DNA of 64,000 nucleotides from Dugong dugon (taxonomy: Eukaryota > Chordata > Mammalia > Sirenia > Dugongidae): positions 115,005,234 to 115,069,233 of the forward strand of contig CM057462.1 in NCBI GenBank assembly GCA_030035585.1. Direction: 5' to 3'. The notes under the pieces were generated by a model, which searched no databases, had not been told where the DNA came from, and saw only the letters and a list, made by a program, of their open reading frames with translations. Both the position numbers and the translations under genes were made by a program. Positions 54,129 through 64,000 of the stretch are shown here, one piece after another. The first letter of the stretch is position 1. Each line of letters opens with the position of its first letter.

Positions 54129-57100
54129 TACGTCTTTCAGTTTGTCGTAATGTGGGGGCTTGCATGTTGCTGTGATGCTGGAAGCTATGCAACTGGTATT
54201 TAAATACTAGCAGGGTCAACCACTGCGAACAGGTTTCAGCTGAGCTTCCAGACGAAGACAGACTGGGAGAAGAATCTGGTGCTCTACTTATGAAAATAAT
54301 TAGCCAGTGAAAACCTTATGAATAGCAGCAGAATATTGTCTCATATAGTGTCAGAAGATGACTCCCTCAGGTTGAAAGGCACTCAAAAGACTTCTAGGGA
54401 AGAGCTGCCTCCTCAAAGTAGAGTTGATCTTAATGACATGGAAGGAGACAAGCTTTCAAGACCTTCATTTGCTGATGTGACACAACTCAAAATGACAAGA
54501 AACAGTTGCAAGAATCCATTAATAACTGGAACATGGAAAGTATGAAGCATGAAACTAGGAAAATTAGAAATCATCAAAAATGAAATAGAATGCATAAACA
54601 TCAATATTCTAAGCATTAGTGAGCTGAAATGGACTGATATTGGACATTTTGAATCAGACAATCATACGGTCTACTATGCTGGGGATAACAACTTGAAGAG
54701 GAATGGCGTTGCATTAATCCTCAAAAAGAACATTTCAAGGTCTATCCTGAGGTACAATGCTGTCAGAGATAGGATCATATCCACATGCCTACAAAGAAGA
54801 CCAGCTAATACAACAATATTCAAATTACACATCAATCACTAAGGCCATAGATGAAGAAATTGAAGATTTTTACCAACTTCTGCAGTCTGAAATTGATCAA
54901 ACATGCAATTAGGATGCACTGATGATTACTGGTGATTGGAATGCAAAAGTTGGAAACAAAGAAGAAGGATCGGTAGCTGGAAAATACGGCCTTGGAGATA
55001 GAAACAATGCCAGAGATCACATAATAGAGTGCAAGATCAATGACTTCTTCATTGCAAATACCTTTTTTCATCAACATAAATGGCTACTATCCATGTGGAC
55101 CTCACCGATGGAATACACAGGAATCAAATCGACTACACCTGTGGAAAGAGATGATGGAAAATCTCAATATCATCAGTCAGAAGAAGGCCAGGGCCCACTG
55201 TGGAACAGACCATCAATTGCTCATATGCAAGTTCGGGTGGAAGCTGAAGAATATAGAGTAAGTCTACTAGAGTCGAAGTACCACCTTGAGTATATCCCAC
55301 TTGAATTTAGAAACCATCTCAAGAACAGATTTGACGCGTTGAATATTAATGACCAAAGACCAGACGAGTTATGGAATGACATCAAGGATATTATACATAA
55401 AGAAAGTAAGAGATCATTGAAAAGACAGGAAAGAAAGAAAAGACCAAAATGGGTGTCAGAAGAGACTGTGAAACTTGCTCTTGAACATCAAGTAGCCGAA
55501 GCAAATGGAAGAAATGATGAAGTAAAAGAGCTGAACAGAAGATTTCAAAGGGTGGCTCGAGAAGACAAAGTCAAGTATTACAATGACATGTGCAAAGACC
55601 TGCAGTTAGAAAGCCAAAAGGGAGAAACACACTCAGAATTTCTCAAGCTGAAAGAACTGAAGAAAAAATTCAAGACTTGTGTTGCAATATTGAAGGATTT
55701 TATGGGGAAAATATTAAAAGAGGCAGGAAGCATCAAAAGAAGATGGAAGGAATACAGAGTCACTATACTAAAAAGAATAGGTCAATGTACAACCATTTTA
55801 GGAGGTAGCATATGATCAGGAACTGATGTTACTGACAGAACAGGTTCAAGCTGCACTGAAGACATTGGCAAAAAACAAGGCTCTAGGAATTGACAGAATA
55901 CCAATAGAGATGTTTCAACAAATGGATGCAACACTGGAAGTACTCACTTGTCTATAACAAGAAATTTGGAAGACAGCTACCTGGCCAACAGACTGGAAGA
56001 GATTCATATATATGCTTATTCCCAAGAAAGGTGATCCAATCAAATTTGGAAATTATCAAACAATATCATTAATATCACGTGCAAGTACAATTTTCCTAAA
56101 GATCATTCAAAAGTGGCTGCACCAGTACATCGACAGGGAACTGCCAGAAATTCATGCTGAATTCAGGAGAGATAGAACGAGGGATATCATTGCTGATGTC
56201 AGATGGATCCTGGCTGAAAGCAGAGAATACCAGAAAGATGTTTACCTGTGTTTCATTGACTATACAATCACTCCACTGTGTGAATTGTAACAAATTATGG
56301 ATAAATTGCAAAGAATGGGAATTCCAGAACACTTAATTGTGCTCATGAAGAACCTGTACATAGATCAAGAGGCAGTTGTTCGAACAGAACAAGAGGATAC
56401 TACATGGTTTAAAGTCAGGAAAGGTGTGTGTCAAGATTGTATCCTTTCATCATACCTATTTAATCTGTGTTCTGAGCAAATACTCCAAGAAGCTGGACTA
56501 TATGAATAAGAACAAGGCATCAGGATTGGAGGAAGACTCATTAACAACCTGCATTATGCAGATGACACAACCTTGCTTGCTGAAAGTGAAGAGGACTTGA
56601 AGCACTTACTGATGAAGATCAAAGACTACAGCCTTCAGTATGGATTACACCTCAGCACAAAATTTCTCCCAACTAGACCAATAAGCAATATCATGATAAA
56701 TGAAGAAAAGATTGATGTCATCAAAGATTTCATTTTACTTGGATCCACAATCAACACCCAAGGAAGCAGAGGTCAGGAAATCAAACAACATATTGCATTA
56801 GGCAAATCTGCTCCAAAAAAACCTCTTTGAAGTTTTAAAAACCAAAGATGTCACTTTGAGGACCTAGGTGCGCCTGACTAAAGCCATAATATTTTTTATC
56901 ACTTCATATGCATGCGAAATCTGGACAATGTATAAGGAAGACCAAAGAAGAATTGATGCCTTTGAACTATGGTGTTGGTGGAGAATATTGAATATACCAT
57001 GGACTGCCAGAAGAATGAACAAATCTGTCTTGGAAAAATACAGCCATAGAGCTCCTTGGAAGTGAGGATGGCCATACATTGTGTCACATACTTTGAACAT

Positions 57101-57333
57101 GTTATTAGGAGGGACCAGTCCCTGGAGAAAGACATCCTTCTTGGTAAAGTAGAGGGCCATCAAAAAAGAGGAAGACCCTCAACAAGATGGATTGTCACAG
57201 TGGCTGCAACAATGGGCTCAAAGATAAGAATTGTGAGGATGATTCAGGACAGAACAGTGTTTCCTTCCGTTGTACATAGTGTCGCTACGATTTGGAACTG
57301 AATTGACAGCACCTGACAACAACAACAACAACA
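54129..57333 (+). mobile_element. RTE-clade LINE, nearly full length, decayed
   Basis: About 3.2 kb, the usual RTE length. The 5' region (from about 54129, 'ctttcagtttgtcgtaatgt') precedes an endonuclease domain, reverse transcriptase, C-terminal region and a short 3' end with an (AAC)n tail at 57317-57333. It agrees closely with the truncated copies at 32262-32622 and 32735-34775. The RTE clade includes BovB; afrotherian RTEs feature in discussions of horizontal transfer of that clade. The left boundary is approximate and no target duplication was found. Confidence 0.93.
54318..57301 (+). pseudogene. RTE polyprotein (endonuclease and reverse transcriptase), disrupted
   Basis: Pieces in order: 54549-54842 (endonuclease start, ISELKWTDIGHFESDNHTVY, with the catalytic glutamate), 54922-55815 (297 open residues, ITGDWNAKVGNK with the GDxN motif, then the lysine-rich linker), 56012-56290 (RT start, KKGDPIKFGNYQTISLIS), 56297-56509, 56573-56830, and 56868-57301 (C-terminal). 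The YADD active site is intact near 56566. The YAKAFD motif expected near 56262 reads YTITPLC, and the expected RQGC reads CQDC. At least eight frame breaks; dead. Confidence 0.9.
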
Positions 57334-57344
57334 AATTGAATGAT

Positions 57345-58344
57345 TGAGGTCAGGGGCAAGATGGCGCTCTAGGCAGAAACACCACGCCGTCCCTCCACAG
57401 CAAAGATCCGAAAAACTAAGCCTAACAGAGAATCAACAATCCTGAAACCCTAGAACACCAAATGAAGAGATAAAGAACTCAGCCAAACACCAAACGGAGT
57501 GAGAATACTAAAGGAGAACGGAGAGCGAGGAGAGACTCAGGCAGAGATTCCTTACCAGCTAACGCAGCGCGGATCCACCATCTTGGATTCCTATCGGAAA
57601 CCAGCAAACGGGAGAGCAGCCTTGCAGAGCATCTGGTCAGAGACAGAACGACTGTTTTGTCATCTTTTACCTCTTTTTCTCTTTTGTCTTTCTTCATTGC
57701 TTAATTTCTTGTATCTCTATCTCTTCCTTCTCTTTCTGATCCCTGAATACCAGGCGATGTATACCTCTGGACCTTCTGGCCAGGCTGAGCTGTGAAAATT
57801 GAGACCGACTCCCCCAGACCTCATAGCTGCATCGGTGGGATCCCTGGGAACTTTGCAGTTCTTTAACTTTTCTGATTTTTATTTGGTCATTCTTTCCTTT
57901 TCTTTCTCTTCCCCCTTCTGGTTTCCTCCGTCCCATAGTCTCTCATCTGTACATTTCAACGACAAGCTCCCCTAGCATTCTTTTATGTTTGTACGCTTTT
58001 TGCTCCTCCTCCTCTCTCCTCTCCCCCATATCCAGCTTAGCTTCACACATAACCATCTTCCCGCTGCACCCTACCTACCTGCACTGTGCACTAGACATCA
58101 CATCACCAAGCGGTGCAGGCACGCCCTATTGGAACCTGCCCAGCACTGACTACCGACTGTCCTGGTGGCTGCGGTGAGTGCCACAAGCAACCCATCCCAG
58201 TGGCTCCTCCTCAACTAGATCTGCCCAGCTGTACCACAAGAACGAAAAAAAAAAAAAAAACTACAATCAATAAACGAGAGAAATATCTACTGAATGCCCC
58301 GAAAACAGCAAACAATATCAAAACATTTACAAAAACAAGACAAG
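57345..58344 (+). promoter_or_regulatory. L1 5'UTR with internal promoter features
   Basis: L1 5'UTRs carry their own RNA polymerase II promoter. Here CAAGATGGCG at 57357-57366 matches the YY1 core and lies within about 20 bp of the 5' end, as in human L1, where YY1 positions transcription start. A second, inverted core (CCATCTTGGA) is at 57578-57587. A pyrimidine-rich stretch covers about 57656-57740 and an A-run lies at 58243-58260. An antisense open frame occupies 57479-57697. The exact 5' boundary is uncertain by a few bases. Confidence 0.8.
57357..57366 (+). promoter_or_regulatory. YY1-type site near the L1 5' end
   Basis: The sequence CAAGATGGCG matches the YY1 consensus core AAGATGGC. 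Position and orientation resemble the functional YY1 site of human L1. Activity is inferred from the match. Confidence 0.65.
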
Positions 58345-59342
58345 ATGGCTCCAATAGGCGTCCAAATTAAAACACCAGATAACTCTCCTGTGGAAGAAAA
58401 TGCACTAGAAGTACCTGATACGGAACTCAAATCACTAATACTCGGAATTTTCCAAGAACTGAGGCAAAAAGCTGACAAACATGAGGAAAAAATAGACAAA
58501 TTTATGGAAAATACAGACAAAATTTGGAAGAATTCAGGAAGATGATGCAAGAACAAAATGCCAAAATAAATTCACAACTCGAAATTATACAAAAACAACA
58601 ATTAGAAATCCAAAAGATAAACAACAAGATTTCAGAAATGGACGGTGTCATAGAAGGGCTGAGAAGTAGATTTGAAACCATGGAAGACAGGATCAGTGGA
58701 ACTGAAGACAAACACTTGGATACAACTCTGTTTCAGGAAAACTCAGAAAAAAGAACAAAGAAAAATGAAGAGACCCTGAGAGTTATGTGGGACACAATTA
58801 AAAGCAAAAACTTACGAGTGATTGGCATCCCAGAACAGGGGGAGAAAACAGAAAACACAGAGAGGATCATTGAGGAACTGCTGACAGAAAACTTTCCCAA
58901 TATCATGAAAGATGAAAAGCTGGTCATCCAAGAAGCTCAACGAACCCCATATAGAAGAGACCCCAAAAGAAAATCACCAAGACATATCATATTCACACTC
59001 GCTAAAACTAAAGACAAACAAAGAATCCTGAGAGCAGCTCGTGAAAAACAAGAAGTCAAATACAGAGGAGAAACAATAAGACTAAGCTCAGATTATTCAG
59101 CAGAAACCATGCAGGCAAGAAGGCAATGGGATGACATATATAAAATCTTGAAAGAAAAAAATTGTCAGCCAAGAATAATATATCCTGCAAAACTCTCATT
59201 CAGATTTGATGGTGAAATTAGGTCATTTCCAGATAAACAGAAACTAAAGGAATATGCAAAAGTCAAACCAAACTTACAAGAATTATTAAAGGGAGTTCTT
59301 CGATCTGAGGACAAACAGCTTCAGCCCTCAGGCAGGACCTAG
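58345..59342 (+). pseudogene. L1 ORF1 (RNA-binding chaperone), one frameshift
   Basis: ORF1 protein is the trimeric RNA-binding chaperone of the L1 ribonucleoprotein. The likely start is ATG at 58345 (MAPIGVQIKTPDNSPVEEN), matching the start of the outer L1's ORF1; an in-frame ATG at 58294 would add 17 residues. The frame runs to a stop at 58545. The remainder is open at 58524-59342: coiled coil (about 58560-58730), RNA-recognition region (about 58790-59010, NLRVIGIPEQ) and C-terminal domain (IRLSSDYSAETMQARRQW, YPAKLSF). 'aaatttggaagaattc' at 58519-58534 looks like an expected 'aaattatggaagaattc' with one A lost. Apart from this step the protein looks complete, about 330 residues in two frames. 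Confidence 0.9.
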
Positions 59343-59773
59343 GACCTAGGACGCAGGTTCACATGAACCAGATACCATTCTAGGAACTGAACTACAGACG
59401 ACTTTCCAAAAACAAAAGATATACAACAGGGAATCAGAGAAATCAATCAAAGGATGACAACAACATCAAAACAATGAAAGAGGGAACAAACGGCATAGGT
59501 ATAGAACCTTCTAAAGGAGAAGAAGGCAAGGCGATACCAAGTAACGGTAGACTGCTTCAAAATTATAAAGATAAGGGCAAAATTCATGGTAACCACAAAA
59601 AAAGTTAACAAACGAACTCATAAAAATAAAGACGAAAAACATAAAGTCTCAACAAAAACAAAACCTACAGAAACAAAAGAAATGAACACAAAATCCACAA
59701 ACAAAAGGAACTCAGCACAAGAGAGTAAGAAGAACAAAGAAAACTTCAGCATCACAAAAAAAAGCACTACAAA
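59343..59773 (+). other. L1 inter-ORF region, 431 bp
   Basis: Far longer than the 63 bp between ORF1 and ORF2 of human L1. It is A-rich and contains the small reading frame at 59586-59777. Equivalent regions lie in the outer L1 (about 48753-49185, minus) and the nested L1 (about 44963-45430, minus). Confidence 0.8.
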
Positions 59774-59777
59774 ATGA
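59586..59777 (+). CDS. Small lysine-rich inter-ORF reading frame
   Basis: 63 residues, very rich in lysine, threonine and asparagine (begins [20 protein letters not shown]). Its stop overlaps the ORF2 start in the arrangement ATGA (59774-59777), which would suit termination and reinitiation. The homologous stretch of the outer L1 stays open in the same frame for about 50 codons, but there the start codon reads AAG. Most differences between the copies change the amino acid, so selection on the peptide is not shown. It could be an incidental frame in A-rich leader DNA. Confidence 0.35.
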   Translation: MVTTKKVNKRTHKNKDEKHKVSTKTKPTETKEMNTKSTNKRNSAQESKKNKENFSITKKSTTK

Positions 59778-62700
59778 CAGCAACAAACTCACATCTATCA
59801 ATAATTACACTGAACGTAAATGGACTCAATGCACCCATAAAGCGACGGAGAGTGGCAGAATGGATAAGAAAACAGGATCCATCTATTTGCTGTCTACAAG
59901 AGACACATCTTAGAAACAAAGATGTGAATTTATTAAAAATCAAAGGTTGGAAAAAAATATATCAAGCTAACAACTATCAAAAAAGAGCAGGAGTGGCAAT
60001 TCTAATCTCAGATAAAATAGACTTTAAAACAAAATCTACCATAAAAGACAAAGAAGGACACTATATAATGATTAAGGGGATGATCCATCATGAAGACATA
60101 ACCATAATAAATATCTATGCACCCAATGACAGGGCTCCAAAATACATAAAAAAAACTCTAACAGCACTGAAAAGAGAAATTGACAGTTCCACAATAATAG
60201 TAGGAGACTTCAACACACCACTCTCAGTAAAGGACAGAACAACTAAAAAGAAACTCAGCAAAGATACAGAAGACCTAAAGGACACAATCAGCCAACTGGA
60301 CCTCATAGACATATATAGAACAATCCATCCAACCGCTGCAAACTACACATTCTTTTCCAATGCACATGGAACGTTCTCCAGAATAGACCACATCTTAGGC
60401 CACAGAGCAATCCTCAACAAGATCCAAAATGCTGAGGTAATTCACAGTATCTTCTCTGACCACAATGCCATCAAGGTAGAAATTAACACTAGAAAGAGCA
60501 AGGAAAAAAAATCAAACACATGGAAACTGAATAATAATCTGCTTACACATCAATGGGTAATAGAAGAAATCAGAGATGGAATTAAAAAATTCCTAGAATC
60601 AAATGAAAATGAAAACACATCATACCAAAACCTTTGGGACACAGCAAAGGCAGTCCTCAGAGGACAATTTATAGCAATAGATGCACATATCAAAAAAGAA
60701 GAAAGGGACAAAATCAAAACATTAACTACAGAACTCAAACAAATAGAAAGAGAACAACAAAAAAAGCCTACAACCACCGGAAGAAAGGAAATAGTAAAGA
60801 TCAGAGCAGAAATCAATGAAATAGAGAACAGAAAAACAATAGAAAGAATCAACAAAACCAAAAGTTGGTTCTTTGAAAGAATCAACAAAATCGACAAACC
60901 ATTGGCCAGACTGACAAAAGAAAAACAGCAGAGGGCACAAATAACCCAAATAAGAAATGAAATGGGGGACATTACAACAGACCCAACTGAAATAAAAAGG
61001 ATTATAACAGAATATTATGAAAAACTATATTCCAACAAATTTGAAAAGCTAGAGGAAATGGATAAATTTCTAGAAACATATGGCCTACCCAAACTACAAC
61101 AAAGTGATATTGAAAATCTGAACAGACCCATAACAAGAGAAGAGATTGAAAAGGTAATAAAAAAACTCCCAAGCAAAAAAAGCCCTGGCCCAGATGGCTT
61201 CACTGGAGAATTCTACAAAACATTTACAGAAGAGCTCGTACCAGTTCTACTCAAGTTATTTCAGAGCATAGAAGAGGAAGCAACACTTCCAAATTCATTC
61301 TATGAAGCCAGCATAACGCTGATACCAAAACCAGGCAAAGACATCACAAAAAAAGAAAATTACAGACCAATATCTCTCATGAATATAGATGCAAAAATTC
61401 TGAACAAAATTTTAGCCAATAGAATTCAGTATCATATCAAAAAAATAATACACCACGACCAAGTAGGATTCATACCAGGTATGCAAGGATGGTTTAACAT
61501 TAGAAAATCCATCAACGTAATCCACCACATAAATAAAAGGAAAGAAAAAAATCACATGATTATCTCAATTGATGCAGAAAAGGCATTTGACAAAGTCCAA
61601 CACCCATTCCTGATAAAAGCTCTCAATAAAATAGGTATAGAAGGGAAATTTCTCAACATAATAAAGGGCATCTATGCAAAACCAACAGCCAACATCATTC
61701 TTAATGGAGAAAGGCTGAAAACATTCCCCCTGAAAACAGGAACAAGACAAGGATGCCCTTTATCACCACTCCTATTTAACATTGTGCTGGAAGTTCTAGC
61801 TAGAGCAGTAAGGCAAGAGAAAGAAATAAAGGGCATCCAAATTGGTAATGAAGAAGTTAAACTGTCCCTGTTTGCAGATGATATGATACTATACATAGAA
61901 AACCCTAAAGACTCCACGAGAAATTTACTGGAAGTAATAGAAAGATTCAGCAGAGTAGCAGGATACAAGATAAACATTCAAAAATCAGTTGGATTCCTAT
62001 ACACCGGTAAAGAGAACGATGAAAAGGAGATCAGGAAATCAATACCATTTTCAATAGCCCCTAAAAAGATAAAATACTTAGGAATAAATCTGACCAGGAA
62101 TATAAAAGACCTATACAAAGAAAACTACAAAACACTGCTGCATGAAACCCAAAGGGATCTACATAAATGGAAAAACATACCATGCTCATGGATAGGCAGA
62201 CTCAACATTGTGAAAATGGCAATTCTACCTAAAGCAATCTACAAATACAATGCAATTCCGATACAAATACCAACAACATTCTTCAAAGAGATGGAAAAAC
62301 TAATTATTAACTTTATATGGAAAGGGAAGAAACCCCGAATAAGTAAAGCACTACTGAAGAAGAAGAATAAAGTTGGAGGACTCACACTACCTGACTTGAG
62401 AACCTACTATACAGCTACAGTACTCAAAACAGCCTGGTACTGGTACAACAACAGAGACATTGACCAATGGAACAGAATTGAGAACTCAGATGTAAATCCA
62501 TCCACCTACGGTCACCTGATTTTTGACAATGGCCCAAAATACATCAAATGGGGAAAAGACAGTCTTTTTAACAAATGGTGCTGGCAAAACTGGATATCCA
62601 TTTGTAGAAAAATGAAACAGGACCCATACCTCACACCATATACAAAAACTACTTCAAAATGGATCAAAGACCTGAATATAAAGCCTCAAACTATAAAATT

Positions 62701-63595
62701 CATAGAAGAAAAAATAGGACCAACACTTCAGACCTTAATACATGGCATTAACAGGATACAAACCATAAACATCAACACAAAAAACCCAACAGATAAACTA
62801 GATAATTGGGATCTTCTAAAAATCAAACATCTATGCTCTTCAAAAGATTTCACCAAAAGAGTTAAAAGAGAACCTACAGACTGGGAAAAAATTTTTGGAC
62901 AGTACAAGTCAGACAAAGGTCTAATCTCCATAATCTACAAGAAAATCCAACACCTCTACAACAAAAAGACAACCAATCCTATCAAAAAATGGGCAAAGGA
63001 AATGAACAGACCCTTCAGCAAGGAAGACATTCAAATGGCCAACAGACACATGAGGAAATGCTCGCGATCACTAGCCATTAAAGAAATGCAAATTAAAACC
63101 ACAATGAGATACCATCTCACCCCGGCATTACTGGCACGAATCAAAAACACTGGAAATAACAAATGTTGGAGGGGCTGCGGGGAGACGGGAACTCTTATAC
63201 ACTGCTGGTGGGAATGCAAAATGATACAGCCATTTTGGAAAATGATATGGCGTTTCCTCAGAAAGCTAGAAATAGACGTACCATTCGATCCAGCAATCCC
63301 ACTCCTAGGAATATATCCTAGAGAAATAAGAGTCATCACTCGAATAGACATATGCACACCTATGTTCATGGCAGCATTATTCACAATAGCAAAACGATGG
63401 AAACAACCTCGATGTCCATCAACAGACGAATGGATACACAAACTATGGTACATACACACAATGGAGTACTATGCAACGAGAAAGAACAATGAATCGGTGA
63501 ACCATCTCATAACATGGATGAAACTGGAGGACATCATGCTGAGTGAAATAAGTCAATCAGAAAAGGACAAATATTGTATGAGACCTCTATTGTAA
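59774..63595 (+). CDS. L1 ORF2 protein, endonuclease and reverse transcriptase, intact
   Basis: An uninterrupted 1273-residue frame, the normal length for L1 ORF2 (1275 in human). It nicks target DNA and primes reverse transcription of L1 RNA at the nick. The endonuclease domain (about 1-239) keeps N14, E43, Y115, D145, N147, T192, D205, S228, D229 and H230 at exactly the human positions. The RT domain has [11 protein letters not shown] and FADD with the catalytic pair at D702-D703. The C-terminal cysteine-rich segment starts at C1131 ([18 protein letters not shown]). The start ATG is in the usual [17 protein letters not shown] context. No missing key residue was seen. Whether it is expressed is unknown; with its own ORF1 broken it would need ORF1 protein from another copy to mobilise L1 efficiently, although ORF2 proteins can also move SINEs. 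Confidence 0.96.
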   Translation: MTATNSHLSIITLNVNGLNAPIKRRRVAEWIRKQDPSICCLQETHLRNKDVNLLKIKGWKKIYQANNYQKRAGVAILISDKIDFKTKSTIKDKEGHYIMIKGMIHHEDITIINIYAPNDRAPKYIKKTLTALKREIDSSTIIVGDFNTPLSVKDRTTKKKLSKDTEDLKDTISQLDLIDIYRTIHPTAANYTFFSNAHGTFSRIDHILGHRAILNKIQNAEVIHSIFSDHNAIKVEINTRKSKEKKSNTWKLNNNLLTHQWVIEEIRDGIKKFLESNENENTSYQNLWDTAKAVLRGQFIAIDAHIKKEERDKIKTLTTELKQIEREQQKKPTTTGRKEIVKIRAEINEIENRKTIERINKTKSWFFERINKIDKPLARLTKEKQQRAQITQIRNEMGDITTDPTEIKRIITEYYEKLYSNKFEKLEEMDKFLETYGLPKLQQSDIENLNRPITREEIEKVIKKLPSKKSPGPDGFTGEFYKTFTEELVPVLLKLFQSIEEEATLPNSFYEASITLIPKPGKDITKKENYRPISLMNIDAKILNKILANRIQYHIKKIIHHDQVGFIPGMQGWFNIRKSINVIHHINKRKEKNHMIISIDAEKAFDKVQHPFLIKALNKIGIEGKFLNIIKGIYAKPTANIILNGERLKTFPLKTGTRQGCPLSPLLFNIVLEVLARAVRQEKEIKGIQIGNEEVKLSLFADDMILYIENPKDSTRNLLEVIERFSRVAGYKINIQKSVGFLYTGKENDEKEIRKSIPFSIAPKKIKYLGINLTRNIKDLYKENYKTLLHETQRDLHKWKNIPCSWIGRLNIVKMAILPKAIYKYNAIPIQIPTTFFKEMEKLIINFIWKGKKPRISKALLKKKNKVGGLTLPDLRTYYTATVLKTAWYWYNNRDIDQWNRIENSDVNPSTYGHLIFDNGPKYIKWGKDSLFNKWCWQNWISICRKMKQDPYLTPYTKTTSKWIKDLNIKPQTIKFIEEKIGPTLQTLIHGINRIQTININTKNPTDKLDNWDLLKIKHLCSSKDFTKRVKREPTDWEKIFGQYKSDKGLISIIYKKIQHLYNKKTTNPIKKWAKEMNRPFSKEDIQMANRHMRKCSRSLAIKEMQIKTTMRYHLTPALLARIKNTGNNKCWRGCGETGTLIHCWWECKMIQPFWKMIWRFLRKLEIDVPFDPAIPLLGIYPREIRVITRIDICTPMFMAALFTIAKRWKQPRCPSTDEWIHKLWYIHTMEYYATRKNNESVNHLITWMKLEDIMLSEISQSEKDKYCMRPLL

Positions 63596-64000
63596 AAACC
63601 CATGAAAAAATTCACATGCAAAATGTAACAATCCTTGTTGGTTACCAGGGATGGGAGGGGGGGGGAAATACTAAATAGGTAATAGGTAAGTGGTAACTTG
63701 GGTGAGAGATGAGATAGTACATAGTACAGGGGAAACTAACACAACCTGCACATGGAAAGGTCATGGAGGCCCTATAGACACATCCAAACCCCCCGAGGGA
63801 CTGAGTTGTTGGACGGAGGGCTCTGGGGACCATGATCTCGGGGAACATCTAGCTCAATTGGCATGACACTACTTATAAAGATAATGCTCTACATTCTACC
63901 TTGGTGAGTAGTGTCTGGGGTCTTAAAAGCCTATGAGCAGCCATCTAAGATACTCCACTGATCTCATCCCTACGGGAACAAGGGAGAACGAAGAGAACAG
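63596..64000 (+). other. Start of L1 3'UTR, cut by the window end
   Basis: Collinear with 2125-2535 of the first L1. It contains a G-rich run at 63648-63665 (GGGATGGGAGGGGGGGGGG), a candidate for G-quadruplex formation. Not enough is present to say whether it has the composite 3' end seen at 2949-3290. Confidence 0.85.

Larger units (their letters stand above)
57345..64000 (+). mobile_element. Full-length-type L1, young-looking, running off the window
   Basis: A 5'UTR of about 1 kb, ORF1, a 431-bp inter-ORF region, ORF2 and the first 405 bp of the 3'UTR are all present. The element begins just after the (AAC)n tail of the RTE element. Its ORF2 is uninterrupted, unlike every other LINE in the window, so it is the most recent L1 here. 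The 3' end and target duplication lie beyond 64000. Confidence 0.95.

Noticed and set aside
55590-55815. Separate host protein in the lysine-rich stretch
   Set aside because: It is the linker of the RTE polyprotein, present in the other RTE copy at 32735-34775.
60550-60972. 140-residue minus-strand frame
   Set aside because: Antisense shadow of the intact L1 ORF2; hydrophobic composition comes from reading A-rich coding DNA backwards.

Overview
This is a mammalian nuclear window with no recognisable host gene. It reads as an afrotherian genome, most likely elephant or a close relative: it carries at least nine tRNA-derived AfroSINE copies, RTE-clade LINEs whose tails match the longer AfroSINEs, and several L1 lineages. 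Well over half of the 64 kb is transposable element. The rest is AT-rich intergenic or intronic DNA with old MIR, L2 and MaLR relics. I see no convincing exon, tRNA, rRNA, CRISPR or prokaryotic feature.

Layout. 1-3.3 kb: 3' half of a decayed L1 (+) with a composite 3'UTR. 4.05-6.11 kb: 5'-truncated L1 (-) with target-site duplications, itself hit by a MaLR-type solo LTR. 8.2-19.5 kb: old L1 sequence (-) split by a complete but broken ERV-L provirus (9460-16797, minus strand). The provirus was later hit by a solo LTR of its own family and by an AfroSINE. Just right of it, two inverted AfroSINEs flank a small inverted piece of the L1. 19.5-29 kb: mostly unique DNA with MIR, L2, MaLR and AfroSINE relics. 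29.1-31.75 kb: truncated L1 (-). 32.3-34.8 kb: two truncated RTE copies (+). 35.4-50.8 kb: one L1 (-) bounded by a perfect 15-bp duplication and swollen to 15.3 kb by other L1s nested in it. 51-54 kb: unique DNA. 54.1-57.3 kb: nearly full-length but decayed RTE (+). 57.3-64 kb: a full-length-type L1 (+) starting at the RTE tail, with a 5'UTR, an ORF1 broken by one base, an uninterrupted 1273-residue ORF2 and the start of a 3'UTR that leaves the window.

How the parts relate. The L1 ORF2 at 59774-63595 keeps every endonuclease and reverse-transcriptase residue I checked, so it is the only plausible functional protein gene here. The AfroSINEs share their tail, and in the long form a central block, with the RTE elements, which suggests that RTE machinery moved them. 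Insertion boundaries and target-site duplications give a relative order of events in several places.

The most unusual observations are: a 117-bp inversion apparently produced by recombination between two inverted AfroSINEs, recorded in swapped target-site duplications; an L1 3'UTR with two copies of its terminal segment around a foreign 3' end, seen in two independent insertions; the nested L1 stack; and, in the L1 lineage, a lysine-rich inter-ORF reading frame overlapping the ORF2 start by ATGA and an antisense ORF in the 5'UTR. Family assignments come from memory of consensus sequences and reading by eye; no database search was possible.
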